Below are positions 18,534-28,519 of a DNA stretch of 64,000 bases, in pieces; the first letter of the stretch is position 1, and every line of letters begins with the position of its first letter. The position numbers and the translations under genes are program-made. The notes beneath the pieces are model-generated. The model was not told the origin of the DNA and did no database searches. It was given only the letters and a program-made list of their open reading frames with translations. Source of the stretch: Candidatus Contendibacter sp. (GTDB lineage: Bacteria; Pseudomonadota; Gammaproteobacteria; Competibacterales; Competibacteraceae); contig JARSSP010000021.1 in NCBI GenBank assembly GCA_029624675.1, positions 62,001-126,000 on the forward strand, given 5' to 3'.

Positions 18534-18932
18534 TTAAGCACCGAAGTGGATATTCCAGGCATTAAGATCAGCGCGCGCCTGAACCACGGCCCAATCCTCA
18601 GCAAGCGTGCAGTCGTCCAGCAGTTTGATGCGAGCATCCGGCGGTACTTCCGGGTCGGTCAAAATAGCCTGGATCGGCGCATACTCATCAAAATTGGGGG
18701 CGTAGTGGAACATTAGGGCGACGAACTCAGCGCTGGAGGCTTCATAAGAAATTCCATAGTGGCGTGCGCGGGAAAGTCCATTGACGACCATGGCTTGCCA
18801 GCGCTCTTCTGGATATTTCGCAATATCTTTTGGGAATTCCGTACGCACAAATTCAATCACGCGCCTCACGAAATTTTTTTCCACCACCTGCTCTTGCAGC
18901 TGATCCATCTGCGCTTGACGAATTTTTAACAT
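18534..18932 (-). CDS. Small helical protein upstream of the toxin gene
   Basis: A 132-residue cytoplasmic protein, LKIRQAQMDQLQEQVVEKNF at the N-terminus and HYGISYEASSAEFVALMFHY in the middle. I recall similar 110-150-residue proteins encoded next to type VI or polymorphic-toxin effector genes, where they may act as adaptors or chaperones; the exact family is not recalled. Its stop is 2 bp before the toxin start, so the two are almost certainly co-translated. It opens the four-gene AT-rich cassette. Confidence 0.65.
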   Translation of the reverse strand: MLKIRQAQMDQLQEQVVEKNFVRRVIEFVRTEFPKDIAKYPEERWQAMVVNGLSRARHYGISYEASSAEFVALMFHYAPNFDEYAPIQAILTDPEVPPDARIKLLDDCTLAEDWAVVQARADLNAWNIHFGA

Positions 18933-19047
18933 GCCTTGTTCACCCGATCAGTAGAGGAATCCGTGGTTGCGCCGCCACCGTGTGCCGTCATTAAGAGCTG
19001 TACTTCCTGGGGTTTGCACCAATGAGAAAATATGGCGGATAAAACGC

Positions 19048-20346
19048 TTATTGGTTCCGTTCACGGGCAATCGCCCGATAGCCAATGTCAGTGCGGTAAT
19101 AAACACCGTCCCAGCAGACCCGCTTGGCTAGGTTGTAGGCCAGGCTTTGCGCCTCGGCGACCGTGTCACCCAGCGCGGTGGCGCACAACACCCGACCGCC
19201 GTGGGTCACGACATGACCGTCCTTCCCCTCCAAAGTCCCGGCGTGGAACAGCTTCACGTCGTCGCCCAACTCCTCGTTGTGGCGTGGCAAACCGGTGATG
19301 ACGTCGCCCTTGCGATAAGCGCCTGGATAGCCGGCGGTGGTCATCACCACACCCAGCGCCGGTCGGGGGTCCCAGTCCGCCTTGACTTCATGCAACCGCC
19401 CGTCCAGTGCCGCCTCGCACAATTCCACCAGATCGGAGCGCAACCGCATGATGAGCGGCTGGGTTTCGGGGTCGCCAAGTCGACAGTTGTATTCCAGCAC
19501 CTTGGGACCATCGGCGGTCACCATCACCCCAGCGTACAGGAAACCGACGTAGCGGCAGACCTTCGCCGCCATGCCGCGCACGGTCGGCTCGATGATTTCG
19601 GCCATGATGCGGTCGTGCAATTCCGGCGTCACTACGGGCGCGGGGGAATACGCGCCCATGCCGCCGGTGTTCGGGCCTCGGTCGCCGTTGTCGCGGGCCT
19701 TGTGATCCTGCGAGGACGCGAACGGCAAAATGTGCTCGCCGTCGGTCATCACGATGAAGCTGGCTTCCTCGCCGTGCAAAAATTCCTCCACCACCACTTG
19801 ATGACCGGCCTTGCCGAAATCCGCGCCACTCAGCATCCCGCGCATGGCGGCGATGGCCTCGTCCTCGCTTTGCGCCAGAATGACACCCTTGCCCGCCGCT
19901 AAACCGTCGGCCTTGACCACCACCGGCGCACCCATCTCGCGGATGAAGGCTTCCGCCGCGTCAGGATCGGTGAAACTCTGGTAGCGGGCGGTTGGAATAT
20001 GGTGGCGGGCCAGAAAATCCTTGGCGAAGGCTTTGGAGCCTTCCAGTTGCGCGGCCGCCTTGCTCGGCCCGAAACAGCGCAGGCCGGCGTTGGCGAACAG
20101 GTCGGTGATCCCCAGCACCAGCGGCACCTCGGGACCGATGATGGTCAAGTCCACCTGATGGCCCTGAGCGAACTTGAGCAGGTCCGGCGGATCGTCGGCG
20201 GTGATGGCGATGTTGGTGACCTTGGGTTCGCGGGCGGTGCCGGCGTTGCCCGGCGCGACGTAGACGTTGTTCACCCGACTGGATTGCGCCACTTTCCAGG
20301 CCAGGGCATGTTCGCGGCCACCGCCGCCGACGATTAGGATGTTCAT
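19048..20346 (-). CDS. purD: Phosphoribosylamine--glycine ligase
   Basis: PurD (GAR synthetase) joins glycine to phosphoribosylamine, the second step of purine synthesis. The 432-residue length is standard. It has the N-terminal NILIVGGGGREHALAWK, GPEVPLVLGITD, the ATP-grasp segments VVKADGLAAGKGV and GEEASFIVMTDG, and the metal/ATP site EYNCRLGDPETQP. It follows purH by 50 bp on the same strand, the common purHD arrangement. Confidence 0.97.
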   Translation of the reverse strand: MNILIVGGGGREHALAWKVAQSSRVNNVYVAPGNAGTAREPKVTNIAITADDPPDLLKFAQGHQVDLTIIGPEVPLVLGITDLFANAGLRCFGPSKAAAQLEGSKAFAKDFLARHHIPTARYQSFTDPDAAEAFIREMGAPVVVKADGLAAGKGVILAQSEDEAIAAMRGMLSGADFGKAGHQVVVEEFLHGEEASFIVMTDGEHILPFASSQDHKARDNGDRGPNTGGMGAYSPAPVVTPELHDRIMAEIIEPTVRGMAAKVCRYVGFLYAGVMVTADGPKVLEYNCRLGDPETQPLIMRLRSDLVELCEAALDGRLHEVKADWDPRPALGVVMTTAGYPGAYRKGDVITGLPRHNEELGDDVKLFHAGTLEGKDGHVVTHGGRVLCATALGDTVAEAQSLAYNLAKRVCWDGVYYRTDIGYRAIARERNQ

Positions 20347-20396
20347 AAAATAACCCTCACCCCTACCCCTCTTTCAGAGGGAGAAGGGAGGTATTG

Positions 20397-21977
20397 TTAG
20401 TGGCGAAAATGCCGCATTCCAGTGAATACCATCGCCATGCCGTGTTCATCGGCGGCGGCGATCACCTCGCTGTCGCGCATGGAGCCGCCTGGCTCGATGA
20501 CGGCGGTGATGCCCTGCTCGGCGGCCAAGTCGATACCGTCGCGGAACGGGAAAAAGGCGTCGGACGCCATCGCCGCGCCTTTCAGGTCAAGCTTCTCTTC
20601 CCGCGCTTTCATGATGGCGATGTTCGCCGAGAACACCCGGCTCATCTGTCCCGCGCCGACTCCAAGAATCATGCCGTCCTTGCCGTAGACGATGGCGTTG
20701 GACTTGACGAATTTCACCACCTGCCACGCGAACAGCAGGTCGATCATTTCCTGGTCGGTCGGCTGCCGTTTGGTCACCACTTTCAATTCCGACCTGGTGA
20801 CTCGGCCCAAATCGCGGTCTTGTACCAGCAGGCCGCCGGTGACCCGCTTGAAATCCCAGCCCGGCGCGCGAGCATCGCCCCAGTGGCCGCAGGCCAATAC
20901 CCGCACGTTCTGCTTGCTGGCGGTCGCGGCTAGCGCCTCCGGCGTGACTTCCGGGGCGATGATGACCTCGACAAACTGCCGCTCCATGATCGCCTTGGCG
21001 GTCGCGCCATCCAATAGCCGGTTGAAGGCGATGATGCCGCCGAAGGCCGAGGTCGGGTCGGTTTTGTAGGCCCGGTCGTAAGCTTCCAAAAGGCTCGAAC
21101 CGATGGCCACACCGCAAGGATTGGCGTGCTTGACGATCACGCAGGCCGGCGCATCGAAGCCCTTGACGCATTCCAGCGCGGCGTCGGTATCGGCGACGTT
21201 GTTGTAGGACAGTTCCTTGCCCTGCAACTGGCGGGCGGTGGCGATGCAGGCTTCCGCCGGTTTCGGCTCGACGTAGAACGCCGCGCCCTGATGCGGATTT
21301 TCGCCGTAGCGCATGTCCTGCGCCTTGCGGAACTGGGCGCTGTAAGTGCGGGGAAACGGGTCGCGCTCGCCCTCGACCTTGATGGAACCGAGATAATTGG
21401 CGATGGCCCCGTCGTAGCGGCCGGTGTGCTCGAACACCTTGACCGCCAGATCGAAGCGGGTGGCGGCGCTCACCGCCCCCGCGTTATCAGCCATCTCGGC
21501 CAGAACCCGTTGGTAGTCGCCAGCGTCCACCACCACGGTCACCGCCGCGTGGTTTTTGGCCGCCGCCCGCAGCATCGCCGGCCCGCCGATGTCGATGTTT
21601 TCGATGGCGTCCGCCAAGGCGCAATTTGGCTTGGCGACCGTGGCTTCAAACGGGTAGAGATTGACCACCAGCAGGTCGATGGGCGGAATGCCGTGCTCGG
21701 CCATTGCCCTGTCGTCCTCGCCGCGCCGTCCCAGCAGGCCACCGTGAATTTTCGGGTGCAGGGTCTTGAGGCGACCATCCATCATTTCCGGGAAGCCGGT
21801 GTAATCGGCGACTTCGACGGCGGCAATGCCGTTGCTGGCCAGCAGCTTGGCGGTGCCGCCGGTGGAGAGAATCTCCACGCCCCGCTCGATCAGGGCGTGG
21901 GCGAAGTCCACGATGCCGGTCTTGTCGGAAACGCTGATCAGGGCGCGGCGGATGGGATGAGCGGTTGCTGAATTCAT
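20397..21977 (-). CDS. purH: Bifunctional AICAR formyltransferase/IMP cyclohydrolase
   Basis: PurH performs the last two steps of IMP synthesis. The 526-residue product has the cyclohydrolase part first ([41 protein letters not shown]) and the formyltransferase part after about residue 200, with the catalytic lysine-histidine motif [25 protein letters not shown], and the C-terminal [19 protein letters not shown]. It leads the purHD pair and is preceded by a 27-bp gap from the Uma2 gene. Confidence 0.97.
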   Translation of the reverse strand: MNSATAHPIRRALISVSDKTGIVDFAHALIERGVEILSTGGTAKLLASNGIAAVEVADYTGFPEMMDGRLKTLHPKIHGGLLGRRGEDDRAMAEHGIPPIDLLVVNLYPFEATVAKPNCALADAIENIDIGGPAMLRAAAKNHAAVTVVVDAGDYQRVLAEMADNAGAVSAATRFDLAVKVFEHTGRYDGAIANYLGSIKVEGERDPFPRTYSAQFRKAQDMRYGENPHQGAAFYVEPKPAEACIATARQLQGKELSYNNVADTDAALECVKGFDAPACVIVKHANPCGVAIGSSLLEAYDRAYKTDPTSAFGGIIAFNRLLDGATAKAIMERQFVEVIIAPEVTPEALAATASKQNVRVLACGHWGDARAPGWDFKRVTGGLLVQDRDLGRVTRSELKVVTKRQPTDQEMIDLLFAWQVVKFVKSNAIVYGKDGMILGVGAGQMSRVFSANIAIMKAREEKLDLKGAAMASDAFFPFRDGIDLAAEQGITAVIEPGGSMRDSEVIAAADEHGMAMVFTGMRHFRH

Positions 21978-22004
21978 GCGAAAAGTCCGTTGGGTCCAAT
22001 GGGG

Positions 22005-22628
22005 TTAATGGGCAGCATTGGCGTCCCGCAGCGCCGCGCGCAAGGCGCGCACCGCCTGGGTCTGGCTCGATTCGCCCATGCAGCGGGCGATCAACGCGGG
22101 ATCGAGATCGGGCAGGAGGCGGCTCCTCGTGCTGGCGAGATACTCCTGATCCTGGAGAACGAAAAACCGGAGCGCGCCTTCCTGCCAGAACCACACCTCC
22201 GGCACATGCAAACCCCGGTAGACTTCCAATTTGTCGATGCCGCCCGAGGTCCAAACCACTTCGATGGCGATATCCGGAATCGTTGGCTCGGCATCCCGCA
22301 ACCCCACGACATAGCATTCATCCGCTTCGACGCCCAGCTTGCCCTTGGCGGACTTGACCGTCCACGAACCGTAGCCGTTCAATTCGATGCCCCTCTCCTC
22401 TGTATAGGCTTCCAGCAGGCGGGCCAAGGTTTTTTTAAAAATCTCGTGGTTGATCGAGGGCGACATCAGTTCGAGTTCTCCGTTCCAGTACGTCACCCGC
22501 GTACCGCTTTGCTCGCCGCGCAGGGCCAAAAAGGATTCGTAGCCTTCCCAGCTAATGCCGTGCAAACGAACGCGCTGGTCGACGTGCTCAATCGGAATCG
22601 TCGGGGGGTGGTTCAGTGCTGGAATCAT
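22005..22628 (-). CDS. Uma2-family (DUF820) putative endonuclease
   Basis: A 207-residue protein of the Uma2/DUF820 family, a PD-(D/E)XK-fold group common in cyanobacteria and some proteobacteria, of uncertain role. It shows RVTYWNGELELMSPSINHE, a helix KKTLARLLEAYTEE, EADECYVVG, and the core PDIAIEVVWTSGGIDKLEVY, where D, E and K fit the nuclease pattern. The ATG at 22628 is preferred; the frame is open to 22667, but that overlaps the carbonic anhydrase gene and neither site has a good ribosome-binding sequence. Confidence 0.85.
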   Translation of the reverse strand: MIPALNHPPTIPIEHVDQRVRLHGISWEGYESFLALRGEQSGTRVTYWNGELELMSPSINHEIFKKTLARLLEAYTEERGIELNGYGSWTVKSAKGKLGVEADECYVVGLRDAEPTIPDIAIEVVWTSGGIDKLEVYRGLHVPEVWFWQEGALRFFVLQDQEYLASTRSRLLPDLDPALIARCMGESSQTQAVRALRAALRDANAAH

Positions 22629-22656
22629 GGCGGGAGTTCCAAACTGGGATACACGC

Positions 22657-23322
22657 TCAGACCGCATCCGTCGGCATCAGGCCAAAATACAGGTCGTAGA
22701 ATCGATCCTTGTCGGGGTCGTACTGCATCAGTTCGCCGTTTTCCAGATCGTAGTACCAGCCGTACAGCTTCAACTCGCCCTGCTCGACCCGCTGGCGAAT
22801 GAACGGGAAGGTCATCAGATTGGTCAGCGAAGCGCGGATGCCCGCCCGCTCGCAAGCCCGCTGCTTGAACTCGTTGCTGGCGTCCGGCCAGCGTTGCAAC
22901 ACCTCGTCGCGGGCCGACGCGGCGATTTTCACCCACGGCGCGATGAAGCCCTCGCCTTCGTCGTTCTCGCCGTAGCCTTCCAGCAACGCCCGGATACCGC
23001 CGCAGCGCGAATGGCCCAGAATGATGATGTTGGCGACTTTCAGGTTGCAGACGGCGAACTCCAGCGCGGCGCTGGTGCCGTGATAGCGCCCGCCGGTCTC
23101 GTGGGGCGGCACCAGATTGGCGACGTTACGGATCACGAACAAATCGCCGGGCGCGGAATCGGTCAGGATGGCGGGGTCTACCCGCGAATCGCTGCAACCG
23201 ATCAGCAGTGTGCGCGGTGTTTGCCCTTGCATCGCCAGTCGGTTGAACAAATCCCGGTTTGGCTCGAAGTGCTTGACGCGAAAACGCTGGAAGCCTTGCA
23301 ATAGCGCGCTGATCGTGGTCAT
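22657..23322 (-). CDS. can: Beta-class carbonic anhydrase
   Basis: A 221-residue beta-carbonic anhydrase that interconverts CO2 and bicarbonate in the cytoplasm. The zinc ligands C43, H104 and C107 and the catalytic pair D45/R47 are seen in LIGCSDSRVDP and ILGHSRCGG. ETGGRYHGTSAALEFAV is also typical. The start at 23322 (TTISALLQGFQRF) matches the family N-terminus; the open frame upstream overlaps the divergent ycgL-like gene. The symbol follows E. coli Can by similarity. Confidence 0.93.
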   Translation of the reverse strand: MTTISALLQGFQRFRVKHFEPNRDLFNRLAMQGQTPRTLLIGCSDSRVDPAILTDSAPGDLFVIRNVANLVPPHETGGRYHGTSAALEFAVCNLKVANIIILGHSRCGGIRALLEGYGENDEGEGFIAPWVKIAASARDEVLQRWPDASNEFKQRACERAGIRASLTNLMTFPFIRQRVEQGELKLYGWYYDLENGELMQYDPDKDRFYDLYFGLMPTDAV

Positions 23323-23398
23323 GGAGTACCATCCGTTAACCTGGGTCGGTTTCGCATTATACCCTGTCGCTCCCCAACCTTCCGCCCGGAGAGGCCCC

Positions 23399-23653
23399 AT
23401 GCAGTGCACGATCTACAAAAGCCGCAAAAAACAGGATACCTATCTCTACCTGGCCGCCAAGGACGACTTCTCCCACGTTCCCGAAACCCTGCTGACACTG
23501 ATCGGCGAACCGATTCACGTCATGGACTTCGATCTCTCGCCGGAGCGTAGGCTGGCGCAGGAGGACACGGCCGAAGTGCTGCGCAACCTCCAGGAACGGG
23601 GCTGGCACTTGCAGATGCCGCGTCAGGACGAGTGGCTGGGCATCAAACATTGA
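23399..23653 (+). CDS. YcgL domain-containing protein
   Basis: An 84-residue protein of the YcgL family, short gammaproteobacterial proteins of unknown function. It begins QCTIYKSRKKQDTYLYLA, has FSHVPETLLTLIGEP, and ends with the family-typical LQERGWHLQMPRQDEWLG. The ATG overlaps the last bases of a GGAGAGG-containing leader. It is divergent from can and 19 bp upstream of the aminotransferase gene, likely one transcript. The presence of YcgL supports a gammaproteobacterial host. Confidence 0.9.
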   Translation: MQCTIYKSRKKQDTYLYLAAKDDFSHVPETLLTLIGEPIHVMDFDLSPERRLAQEDTAEVLRNLQERGWHLQMPRQDEWLGIKH

Positions 23654-23672
23654 ACCGCGCGAAATTCGACCC

Positions 23673-24869
23673 ATGTTCTCCGAACGCATCGACCGTCTGA
23701 CCAGCTCCCTGATCCGGGAACTGCTCGCCCTGACCCAGAAACCCGACATCATCTCTTTCGCCGGTGGCCTGCCAGCCCGCGAAGCGATGCCGCCACTGGA
23801 TTTGGTCGATCTACCGCCCGACCTGAGCCAGTACGGCACCACCGACGGCGAGCCGGAACTGCGGGCGGTCATCGCCGCGCAGTTGACCGATCTCGGTCTG
23901 CGCTGCCGGCCGGAACAGGTGTTGGTCACCACTGGCTCCCAGCAAGGCATCGACTTGGTTTCCAAGCTCTACATCGACCCCGGTACGCCGGTCGCGGTGG
24001 AAGCGCCGAGCTATCTGGCCGCCCTGCAATCGTTCCGCCTTTTCGGCGCCCGCTTCGAAGAACTACCGCTCGGGTCGGGCGGCATCGACCCGGAGCAGTT
24101 GCGCCAAGTCGTTCACCGCCAGCGACCGGCGTTCGTTTACCTCATTCCAACCTTCCAGAACCCGGCCGGCGTCTGCTACGACGAAGCGACCCGCGCCGCG
24201 GTCGCGGCGGTGCTGCGCGAGACTGGCACGCCGTTGCTGGAGGACGAGCCGTACCGAGAGCTGGTCTACGAACCGGTGGATCGCACCCCGCTCTGCGCCC
24301 GCTTGGGGGAGAAGGATACCTGGATGTACATGGGCACGTTCTCCAAGACCGGCATTCCCGGCCTGCGGGTCGGCTATATCGCCGCGTCCGAAAACGTGCA
24401 TCCCTACCTGGTGCGGCTCAAGCAGTCCACCGACCTGCACACCAACCGCATCGGCCAGTGGTGGTGCGCCCGCTTTGTGAGTTCCCGCAACTATCCGGCG
24501 CACTTGGAGCGACTGCGAGCGTTTTACCGGGAACGGCGCGACGCCATGCAGGCCGCGTTGACCCGCCACCTCGGCGAACTGGCGCAGTGGACCATGCCTA
24601 ACGGCGGACTGTTCTTCTGGGCGCGCTTGCGGAACGGCGGCGACACCCGGGCCCTGCTGGTGCGGGCGCTGGAACGCAAGGTGGCGTTCATGCCTGGCGA
24701 AGCGTTCTTCGCCAGCGCCAGCTCGCAACACGGCGCCTTCATGCGCCTCAATTTCAGTCACGCCACGCCCGAACAACTGGAACGCGGCATGACGGTGCTG
24801 GCGGAAGTGATTCGGGAGCAGCGAGGAACAGCCGGGGCGGAGAACGCCGCCGGCGTGGTGGCGATTTAG
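23673..24869 (+). CDS. PLP-dependent aminotransferase (LysN/2-aminoadipate type)
   Basis: A 398-residue fold-type I aminotransferase close to the LysN/MocR aminotransferase group, without the DNA-binding domain of MocR regulators. The PLP lysine is K225 in MGTFSKTGIPGLRVGY. The pyridine-N aspartate is D191 in LLEDEPYRELVYE. FQNPAGVCYDEATR and the N-terminal DIISFAGGLPAREAMP are characteristic. Substrate cannot be read from the sequence; 2-aminoadipate, aromatic or branched-chain amino acids are all plausible. Confidence 0.9.
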   Translation: MFSERIDRLTSSLIRELLALTQKPDIISFAGGLPAREAMPPLDLVDLPPDLSQYGTTDGEPELRAVIAAQLTDLGLRCRPEQVLVTTGSQQGIDLVSKLYIDPGTPVAVEAPSYLAALQSFRLFGARFEELPLGSGGIDPEQLRQVVHRQRPAFVYLIPTFQNPAGVCYDEATRAAVAAVLRETGTPLLEDEPYRELVYEPVDRTPLCARLGEKDTWMYMGTFSKTGIPGLRVGYIAASENVHPYLVRLKQSTDLHTNRIGQWWCARFVSSRNYPAHLERLRAFYRERRDAMQAALTRHLGELAQWTMPNGGLFFWARLRNGGDTRALLVRALERKVAFMPGEAFFASASSQHGAFMRLNFSHATPEQLERGMTVLAEVIREQRGTAGAENAAGVVAI

Positions 24870-24904
24870 GCGTTCTTGAAACGCGCGATCAGAGGCTGTC
24901 AGGA

Positions 24905-27900
24905 TCATGACCGCACCGCCGCCCGCTCCATGAAGCGCGCCGCCTCCGCGCGCAGCCAGTCCTCTCCCTCGCCGTCGAGAAACGCAGCCGGCCCCGTCAA
25001 GGCCACGACGCCTTGGATTTCGGCCGCCCGAAGATCGAAGCGAAGATCGAGCATTATTGGTTCATCCACGGTCCCTTCCCGACTCAGGGGATACAGCGCC
25101 ACCCGTACATCGAGCGCGGCCGTGGCCGCTTCCAGTTCCACCGTTGCCTCGGCCCGTTCGTAACCCACCGCCCGACACCGTTCCGTCAAAGCGAAAAGCA
25201 GTTCACGGGTCACGAATGCCCGAAGAGACTCCAACATCTCGCCCAAACGTGCCTCGGCCTGGCGTAAACGTTGGGAATAGGGCCGTTCGTACTTGTTTTC
25301 CAGGCCGATCACCTCTCGAAGCTCGGCGAACGCCGATGGTAGCGCGCCCGAATGAAAGCCGGGCCGCAGCAAGGTATACAGCGTTTCCCCGTGGAGCCCG
25401 AAGTGCGCCGGTTGCGTGCGGTCAGGATGGTTGGCGCGATACAGCTTCCAATTTTCGTTCAGTTCCCAGGCCAGGAATCCGAACAAACCGGGCGACAACA
25501 GTACGGTCACGGTGGCCAGCGGCAACCCGATGAATCGTGGCAGAATCGGGTCCAGCAACGCCAGCAGCGTGGTCGTCAACGCGGGAAAAAATGGCATCAT
25601 AAGTTTGTCGGCCACCATGACGACCGGGAAGTGCTTGACCGGATTGATCTGAGGTTCGACCAGAACCGCCGCGTAGAAATGAATGAGATAGCTGAACGCG
25701 CGCCATGCCGGACCGACGAGGGCCTTGGTCGTCGTAACGCCCCACCCCTCGTCGCGGTGATGACTGACCGACTCGTCCACCCGGTGGAGAGCTTGTTCGA
25801 TGCCCTGCATCAGCCAGCCGAACAGATCGATCACCCAACGGAATAGACTTACAAGCAGGGCATGACGCACCCGCCGCCAGAAGGCGATGAACCTGGTGAT
25901 GGCGCTGTCCAGCAACCGGCGTCCGGACTGGCTGTTGCGCAAAAGACCGCCCAGGATGAAACCCAGCACGAGCAGGAGCGTGGGAAGTCCGTCGGGGTTG
26001 AAACCGAGACCGCCCGCAATGCCGATCAGCGGCAGCGCGAACACCAAGCCGATGAGCAACGGTTCCAGCAAGTAGCGGGAACCTTGTCGAACCACGGGAT
26101 AGCGAAACCAGCGGGCCGCATGTCCCCAGCGCGCCCAACGCGCCAACCGCCGATACAGAAATTCGGCGAACAACCAGCGGCAACCACGGCTAAAAGCGGT
26201 AGCCGCCTTCCGTCCCCGCTCGGTATGAATCAGGACGTTCAGTCCAGCGCCGACCGCCAGCACCGACTCCAGATTGACCAGCCGTATCGGATCCCGCGCC
26301 ACCAAGTTCAGCAAGAATCCCAACGATTCCAACCCGATGAAGGCGACACCGAACGGAAACAGCAAAAAGCGGGTGATCCACCGGCCGACGGATGCGCCAA
26401 ACAAGGGGGCGCTCAACTGCTGCAAGCCTTTCAGGTAGAACTCACCGGCTTGATAAACACCCGGCAGCGCGCCGCGAGCTTGACGATCGAAGCGCGCCAG
26501 TCGATCCCCCAGCAGCAACTCGCGCCAGCCCGGGTCCGGCAAGCGCCATTCGCTGCGGGCTACGGCATCCCGCAAATCGGTGAAGCGCAGATGCCAGCGG
26601 TGGAGGATGATTTGGAACAGATCTTCCTGGAGCACGTTCCGCGCCACTCGCTGGCGGGGTCCGTCCGGGACGAAGCCAGCGTCGTCAAGCAATCCTCCCA
26701 AGCGCGGCTGCAACTGCTGGCGGAGTCGTTGACCGATCAAATCGCCCAAGGTCCGCAAGGGTGCGCTGAAGTAGGCAACCTCGGCTCCAGACCACGGCAA
26801 CTGGTCAAGACGGATTTTCGCGGCGTTCAGCGCGCGCAGGGCCTTGAGCAGCCCCTGAAACGGCAAGCTTAGCCGCAATCGCCGACCACCGTTCCACAAC
26901 CAGGCAACCGGCTGCAAGCGGTAATAATCGGTTCGTCCCTCCAGCAGTATGCGCTCCAGATCGTGCAACAGCCGAGAATACGGACTGAAAAATCGCGCGG
27001 CGGCCGGTTCATCCAACAAACGCTCAATCAAGTGCTCCAGTACCTGGGTAGAGCGGGAATCCAGCTTCCAGGTCGCGGCAAGATTGTGGGCCAGCGCTTC
27101 GACGGTTTCGTGCTGGCAATCTCCCAAAGCTCCAACGACGGTGTCGGGGATTTGTAAAGCTTGAGGTTTCAGTTCCCGATAATGGTGGCCAGCCATACAC
27201 AGATACCGAAGCGCCACACCATAGCGCCCGGCCATTTCGGCCCTGAAGGCGGTCTGAACTCCGTGCTTGAAAAGATCCAAGCGCACCGCGCGAACCCATG
27301 CTGACGGCGCGTGGTCGCCACGCGCGGACCGGCGATCCAGCAGCGAGATCAGCCAATCCCCGACCGGCGTCAGGCGCCCGATCAAATCGCGCCAAGCCGA
27401 GGCGAACCAACCCGATTTCCGGGTCAGGGCGGAAGCCTGCCGCAACGCTTCACCACAGCGGGCTTCGATCCACACCGCTACCCGGTCGTTTTCCACCGCC
27501 TGGCTTGGACTTGCCCCTGCTTGGGTTTCCCTGTCAAAAGCTGGAGCAGACTTGGCCAGCAGGGGAAGGATTGTATTCGCGCCATCGACCAAATCGGGAT
27601 CGCTTCGACCGAACGGCAGGCCGAGTGGCAATTCCGGCTCGTAATCGGGCGCACCGTTAAAGCCGGCCGGGCGACTTCGGGTCAGGAGTTGCGGCCAGCG
27701 CTGACCGTGCCGGGGCGGTGGTAGGTCCAGCCCGCCATCCTTCAGCCAGCGATCCAGCCCGCGCCAGTCCCGGATGGCGGGAAAAAAGTAGGCGCGCGCG
27801 CCGGGGACAAAATAGCGGAGATACGTGATGAAGCCGACGAACTGACGGCACAGCGTTTCGTCGTCCAAACCCAGCACCACCCGCCGGTCCTGTTCGAGCA

Positions 27901-28366
27901 GCGCTCGCGCCTCGCGCAATGCCCGTTCGCCAATCACGCCGACCAATCCTCGGGCGCCAAACGAGTCATGATCCTGATTATCGTGGCGAGTCATCCGCCA
28001 GGTCCGCGCCACCTCGGCCTCGAACCGGCGTCCCCAGTATCCCCGGAGCCAGCGTTCGGGGGAATCGGTGGCCAATTCCTGGGCCGACGGCATGGGTAAG
28101 AGAATCACCCAATCCGGCAGGTTGAGCCCTTCGATGATGGCCAGGGCATCGGGATTCTCGTCCTCCAAACCGCTCAAAAGAACCGTGCGTGGAATCAGAT
28201 AGTAGCGGAGTGTCGAAATGGCCAGATTCCGCAAGTCGCCACCCATGTGACGGCGGATCAGGCGTTCCAGCACGCGGGGATGAAACAGAAACACACCCTC
28301 CGTTGGCCGGAGCACGCGCCGTCGAAAGTTCTTCGTCGTCAGTTTGGAAGTTCTGCGTCGATCCAT
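24905..28366 (-). CDS. Giant unrecognised membrane protein (1153 residues)
   Basis: A very long protein that matches no family I recognise. The first 650 residues are mostly soluble, rich in Arg, Leu and Trp, with segments such as LPDWVILLPMPSAQELA. Residues about 660-1010 contain roughly seven hydrophobic segments (for example LLEPLLIGLVFALPLIGIAGG and LPLATVTVLLSPGLFGFLAWE). The C-terminal 150 residues are soluble and charged. The start is uncertain: ATG at 28366, or an in-frame TTG at 28408. It stands alone between an aminotransferase gene (convergent) and katA (divergent), with normal local GC and no sign of decay. Confidence 0.75.
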   Translation of the reverse strand: MDRRRTSKLTTKNFRRRVLRPTEGVFLFHPRVLERLIRRHMGGDLRNLAISTLRYYLIPRTVLLSGLEDENPDALAIIEGLNLPDWVILLPMPSAQELATDSPERWLRGYWGRRFEAEVARTWRMTRHDNQDHDSFGARGLVGVIGERALREARALLEQDRRVVLGLDDETLCRQFVGFITYLRYFVPGARAYFFPAIRDWRGLDRWLKDGGLDLPPPRHGQRWPQLLTRSRPAGFNGAPDYEPELPLGLPFGRSDPDLVDGANTILPLLAKSAPAFDRETQAGASPSQAVENDRVAVWIEARCGEALRQASALTRKSGWFASAWRDLIGRLTPVGDWLISLLDRRSARGDHAPSAWVRAVRLDLFKHGVQTAFRAEMAGRYGVALRYLCMAGHHYRELKPQALQIPDTVVGALGDCQHETVEALAHNLAATWKLDSRSTQVLEHLIERLLDEPAAARFFSPYSRLLHDLERILLEGRTDYYRLQPVAWLWNGGRRLRLSLPFQGLLKALRALNAAKIRLDQLPWSGAEVAYFSAPLRTLGDLIGQRLRQQLQPRLGGLLDDAGFVPDGPRQRVARNVLQEDLFQIILHRWHLRFTDLRDAVARSEWRLPDPGWRELLLGDRLARFDRQARGALPGVYQAGEFYLKGLQQLSAPLFGASVGRWITRFLLFPFGVAFIGLESLGFLLNLVARDPIRLVNLESVLAVGAGLNVLIHTERGRKAATAFSRGCRWLFAEFLYRRLARWARWGHAARWFRYPVVRQGSRYLLEPLLIGLVFALPLIGIAGGLGFNPDGLPTLLLVLGFILGGLLRNSQSGRRLLDSAITRFIAFWRRVRHALLVSLFRWVIDLFGWLMQGIEQALHRVDESVSHHRDEGWGVTTTKALVGPAWRAFSYLIHFYAAVLVEPQINPVKHFPVVMVADKLMMPFFPALTTTLLALLDPILPRFIGLPLATVTVLLSPGLFGFLAWELNENWKLYRANHPDRTQPAHFGLHGETLYTLLRPGFHSGALPSAFAELREVIGLENKYERPYSQRLRQAEARLGEMLESLRAFVTRELLFALTERCRAVGYERAEATVELEAATAALDVRVALYPLSREGTVDEPIMLDLRFDLRAAEIQGVVALTGPAAFLDGEGEDWLRAEAARFMERAAVRS

Positions 28367-28519
28367 GTCCCAATAGGTATCGGCTATAGGTTTTTTTATT
28401 CCATTCAATTAGTAATGAACCTTGCTTTACAAGATACTGTGACGCCATCGCCGCCGCCCCGTTGCCGGCGATATCGCTTGTCGTAACGCACCAATCCACA
28501 ACCGAGCCAGGAGTGCAAC

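Noticed and set aside
18534..18545. Programmed frameshift fusing the 132-residue protein to the nuclease
   Set aside because: The two frames are joined by a TAA and a separate ATG 2 bp later, and no slippery heptamer is visible.
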